Source of the DNA: Mesostigma viride
Lineage: Eukaryota; Streptophyta; Mesostigmatophyceae; Mesostigmatales; Mesostigmataceae
NCBI GenBank assembly: GCA_009746045.1
Contig: RPFO01000667.1
Span: 3,771,273-3,835,272 of the forward strand
Length of the DNA stretch: 64,000 bases
Direction of reading: 5' to 3'
Part shown: piece after piece, positions 61,949 to 64,000 of the stretch
Numbering within the stretch: position 1 is the first letter of the stretch
How the letters are laid out: the number at the start of each line of letters is the position of its first letter
Position numbers and translations under genes: made by a program
The notes under the pieces: model-generated
What the model saw: only the letters and a program-made list of their open reading frames with translations
What the model was told of the DNA's origin: nothing
The model's database searches: none

Positions 61949-64000
61949 TCACCACCACCGGTCATGACCTTTGTCCTCTCCCCCTTGCCCCCGTAGCCGT
62001 TGCCGCAACCCCTCCCCTTCCGCCTCCTCCCCCCCCACCTCGCCCTTCTGCCCCGTGGGAGCGTTATCCCGCCTCGCACCCCTCTTTCCGCCGTCACCCC
62101 CCTTTAATGACTCCAGGGTGGCCAAGATGCTCCTCAGGGCGGCCGGGTCCGGTGGTATATCTGCCGGCACCGACAGCGTGACAGGTTGCGGTATCTTGCT
62201 AAAGTTGATCCCCAGATCTTCCATCGCGTCCTTGATGACATAAAACAGGGCCATCTTGTGTGTGGATAGCGGGCCCGAGTCCTGGAAGGTGCCCCTGTGG
62301 CTGAACCACAGCTCGTACGTCGCTTTGTGGTTATCCTCCACCCCCGTGAGGACCATGCGGAAGATGGGCCCGAACCACGTCTGGTTCACCGCCATGAAGG
62401 CCTCGACCTTGTCCTGGAGCGTACCGATCGCCTCGATCGACGTGGACCACGGGAGGCAGAAGGTCACGCACTCCCACAGGTCCTTGCTGCGCCGGTGGTT
62501 GACGATGTTCTTGGTCGACAGCAACATGGTGGGCATCGTGACCAGTCGGCCGTCCGTGCCGTGCATCGTGCAGGACCAGATGCCGATTGCCGCCACCTGG
62601 GCGCGGGGGTGGTGACATTGTTTTCGCAATATGGTGATGCAATGCATGAAAATGCAGGAAAGTCAGCTCGATGAAAAAACTGTGCTTGTGCACTTAGGGG
62701 ACCGCTCCCAATATCCTCTTCCCACTATTCCTTTTTATTTTGGGGGGGGAAACCCCCGACGTGCAAAGTGGAGTGGCCAAACCTAGAGGCTGCTGCAGGA
62801 AGCATGCGCATCAACATGTGAGGTGTCTTCAGCCCCCCAAATCCCTCAACGTGAGCAATGTTGCCATCAGCTGCTATGGACTGGATATAGTACAGCCACG
62901 AGGCGCTGTCCAATGAGACATTCGTAGCCATGCACCGGGGGCGCTGTGGCCATATCTGGCACGGCAGGTCCCCCTGCCCTGTCTGCTGTGCACCCCAGAT
63001 ACTTGCACGCCACTGGGTATGCACGGTAGTATTGCTGAGGAATGAAGGGAAAAAAAAAGAGAACAACCCTCGAATGCTTGTACCCAGTCCCGCCCAGAAA
63101 AACAGTGTTTTAACCAGGCAGCCAGACTAGGAATCGGACTATCGGTGATCGAATGTACATGTATGTGCATAATTGCCACCACACGAAGCGGCGAATCACT
63201 CAGCACGCGACATGGGCTTCCCACGGAAGACAGGCACAGGCACCCACATTCCAAAGCAGTGCTTTCCCACTCACACAGTAACACTTGTTCACTCATGCAG
63301 CAGTGCTTGCCATGGCGGTCAAGCACAGGCATCTAACTCACAAAGCGACGATGACACCCAACTGCAACCTAGTACTTCCCACCCATTCAAACTAGGATGC
63401 TTTTCTATCCACCAAAGGGCTCGCCATGGCAGGCAAGCACAGGCATTCCAAGTTATGACAAGATGATAGCCAGCTCACAAACCAATGCCCGCCTGCTCAT
63501 AAAGCCGCACCTGCATCTAACTGACAAAGCAGTGCTAGCACACTCACACAAGAACGCTTACAAAGCAAGCCGTGCCCAGTCGTATCAGGTCAAACCTTTC
63601 CATTACAGACTAATGCTGTCACCCTCTCGCAAAAAAGTGGCACGTACAGTATCCTACTATGCTGGTTGCCCACTCGCAGAGTATTGCCCACTCGCAGAGT
63701 AGTGCTTGCCTATTAATTAAAGCGTAATGCTGCCACCCACTCAAAACGTAGCGCGATTCCTACAGAGCAACTCACAGAGTAGCGCTTGCTCATTCCTACA
63801 GCAACTCGCCTATTGCTACATTAGCTCACAACATAGTGATTGGCATGAGAAACACTATGCTACCGTACCTCAACAATTCAGTGCTTGCCTATTTCTACAG
63901 TGACTCACGATATAGTGCTTATCCTCAATCTCCACGCGATCGCCCACGTCAAACGGGTGCACCAAGAACAGGAACAGGAGCGCCTCAAACAGCATGCGCA
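61949..64000 (-). CDS. MscS-like mechanosensitive channel, last two exons (partial)
   Basis: The penultimate exon runs from beyond the window to 63,909 (FEALLFLFLVHPFDVGDR, VEIEDKHYI) and has a perfect donor GTGAGT. The last exon is 62,596-61,949 after an AG at 62,597-62,598. The junction is phase 0 and joins two halves of the MscS domain: DVGDRVEIEDK continues with IGIWSCTMHGTDGRLVTMPT, STKNIVNHRRSKDL, ETFCLPWS-like strands, PIFRMVLTGVEDNHKATYEL and HRGTFQD. This is the order of plant MSL proteins (VHPFDVGDR, then YPNS/IxNxxRS). The C-terminal ~50 residues are Gly/Arg/Glu-rich and end HDRWW. It should be a tension-gated membrane channel. N-terminal membrane helices lie outside the window. 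The 1,312-bp intron is filled with repeats. Confidence 0.88.
62600..63925 (-). repeat. donor-derived repeats in the MscS-like intron
   Basis: The donor junction reads GACTCACGATATAGTGCTTA on the plus strand (63,902-63,921). Diverged copies of the type CTCACARAGTAGTGCTTGCC recur through the intron, clearest at 63,660-63,850 (AACTCACAGAGTAGCGCTTG, CACTCGCAGAGTAGTGCTTG, GCTCACAACATAGTGATTGG) and weaker at 63,170-63,560. Confidence 0.7.

Noticed and set aside
62297-62674. Plus-strand Arg/His-rich ORF at 62.3 kb
   Set aside because: Antisense of the MscS-like last exon, whose minus-strand reading has clear family motifs.

Overview
This window is nuclear DNA of a eukaryote, most likely an alga or a relative of the green lineage. 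The genes are split by many introns with GT..AG ends, three of four recognisable host genes have plant- or alga-like architecture (type II peroxiredoxin with plant-spaced cysteines, plant-type MscS-like channel, GT29 sialyltransferase-like protein), coding exons are GC-rich, and the rest is packed with LINE, copia, gypsy and hAT remnants and very long micro- and minisatellites. I cannot name the species.

Layout. 1-2,415: LINE tails and a 5'-truncated LINE in TTAA arrays. 3,218-16,653 (minus): a complete nine-exon GT29 sialyltransferase-like gene rebuilt by hand. Its eight introns (12.2 kb for a 1.2 kb CDS) are filled with repeats, among them the 12-bp, 8-bp, GGGA and 37-bp arrays. 17,885-23,109 (plus): a complete six-exon type II peroxiredoxin gene, divergent from the first, with a 452-bp MITE in intron 3 and a 39-bp minisatellite starting at its stop codon. 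24,177-27,080: an RTE-like LINE (minus). 28,240-30,100: a small zinc-ribbon ORF, a 640-bp compound tetranucleotide array and a ~180-bp degenerate tandem repeat. 30,337-32,013: 3' end of a canonical Ty1/copia element. 33-41.8 kb: hAT fragment, LINE tails, a second LINE family and short stem-loop repeats. 41,815-47,969: a young, intact-looking copia-like LTR retrotransposon with unusual LTR ends and domain order. 48,092-49,831: last exon of an unknown gene (minus) and an intronless TFIIA-gamma gene (plus). 50.5-61.2 kb: LINE remnants, a TTAA-flanked 2.6-kb inverted-repeat element, two inverted copies of a tRNA-like repeat, a two-exon gene end of unknown function, a LINE endonuclease piece fused to a gypsy RNase H piece, and a degraded LINE ORF1 with a CAG repeat. 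61,949-64,000 (minus): the last two exons of an MscS-like mechanosensitive channel, running off the window.

The most interesting signal links genes and repeats. In most introns of the sialyltransferase gene, in intron 5 of the peroxiredoxin gene and in the channel intron, the intron carries diverged or exact copies of its own exon/5'-splice-site junction, sometimes grown into minisatellites. The peroxiredoxin stop codon has likewise seeded a 39-bp array. Introns here seem to grow by repeated copying of the exon-end sequence. The sialyltransferase and peroxiredoxin genes also share a ~105-bp 3' element carrying AATAAA in the sense orientation.
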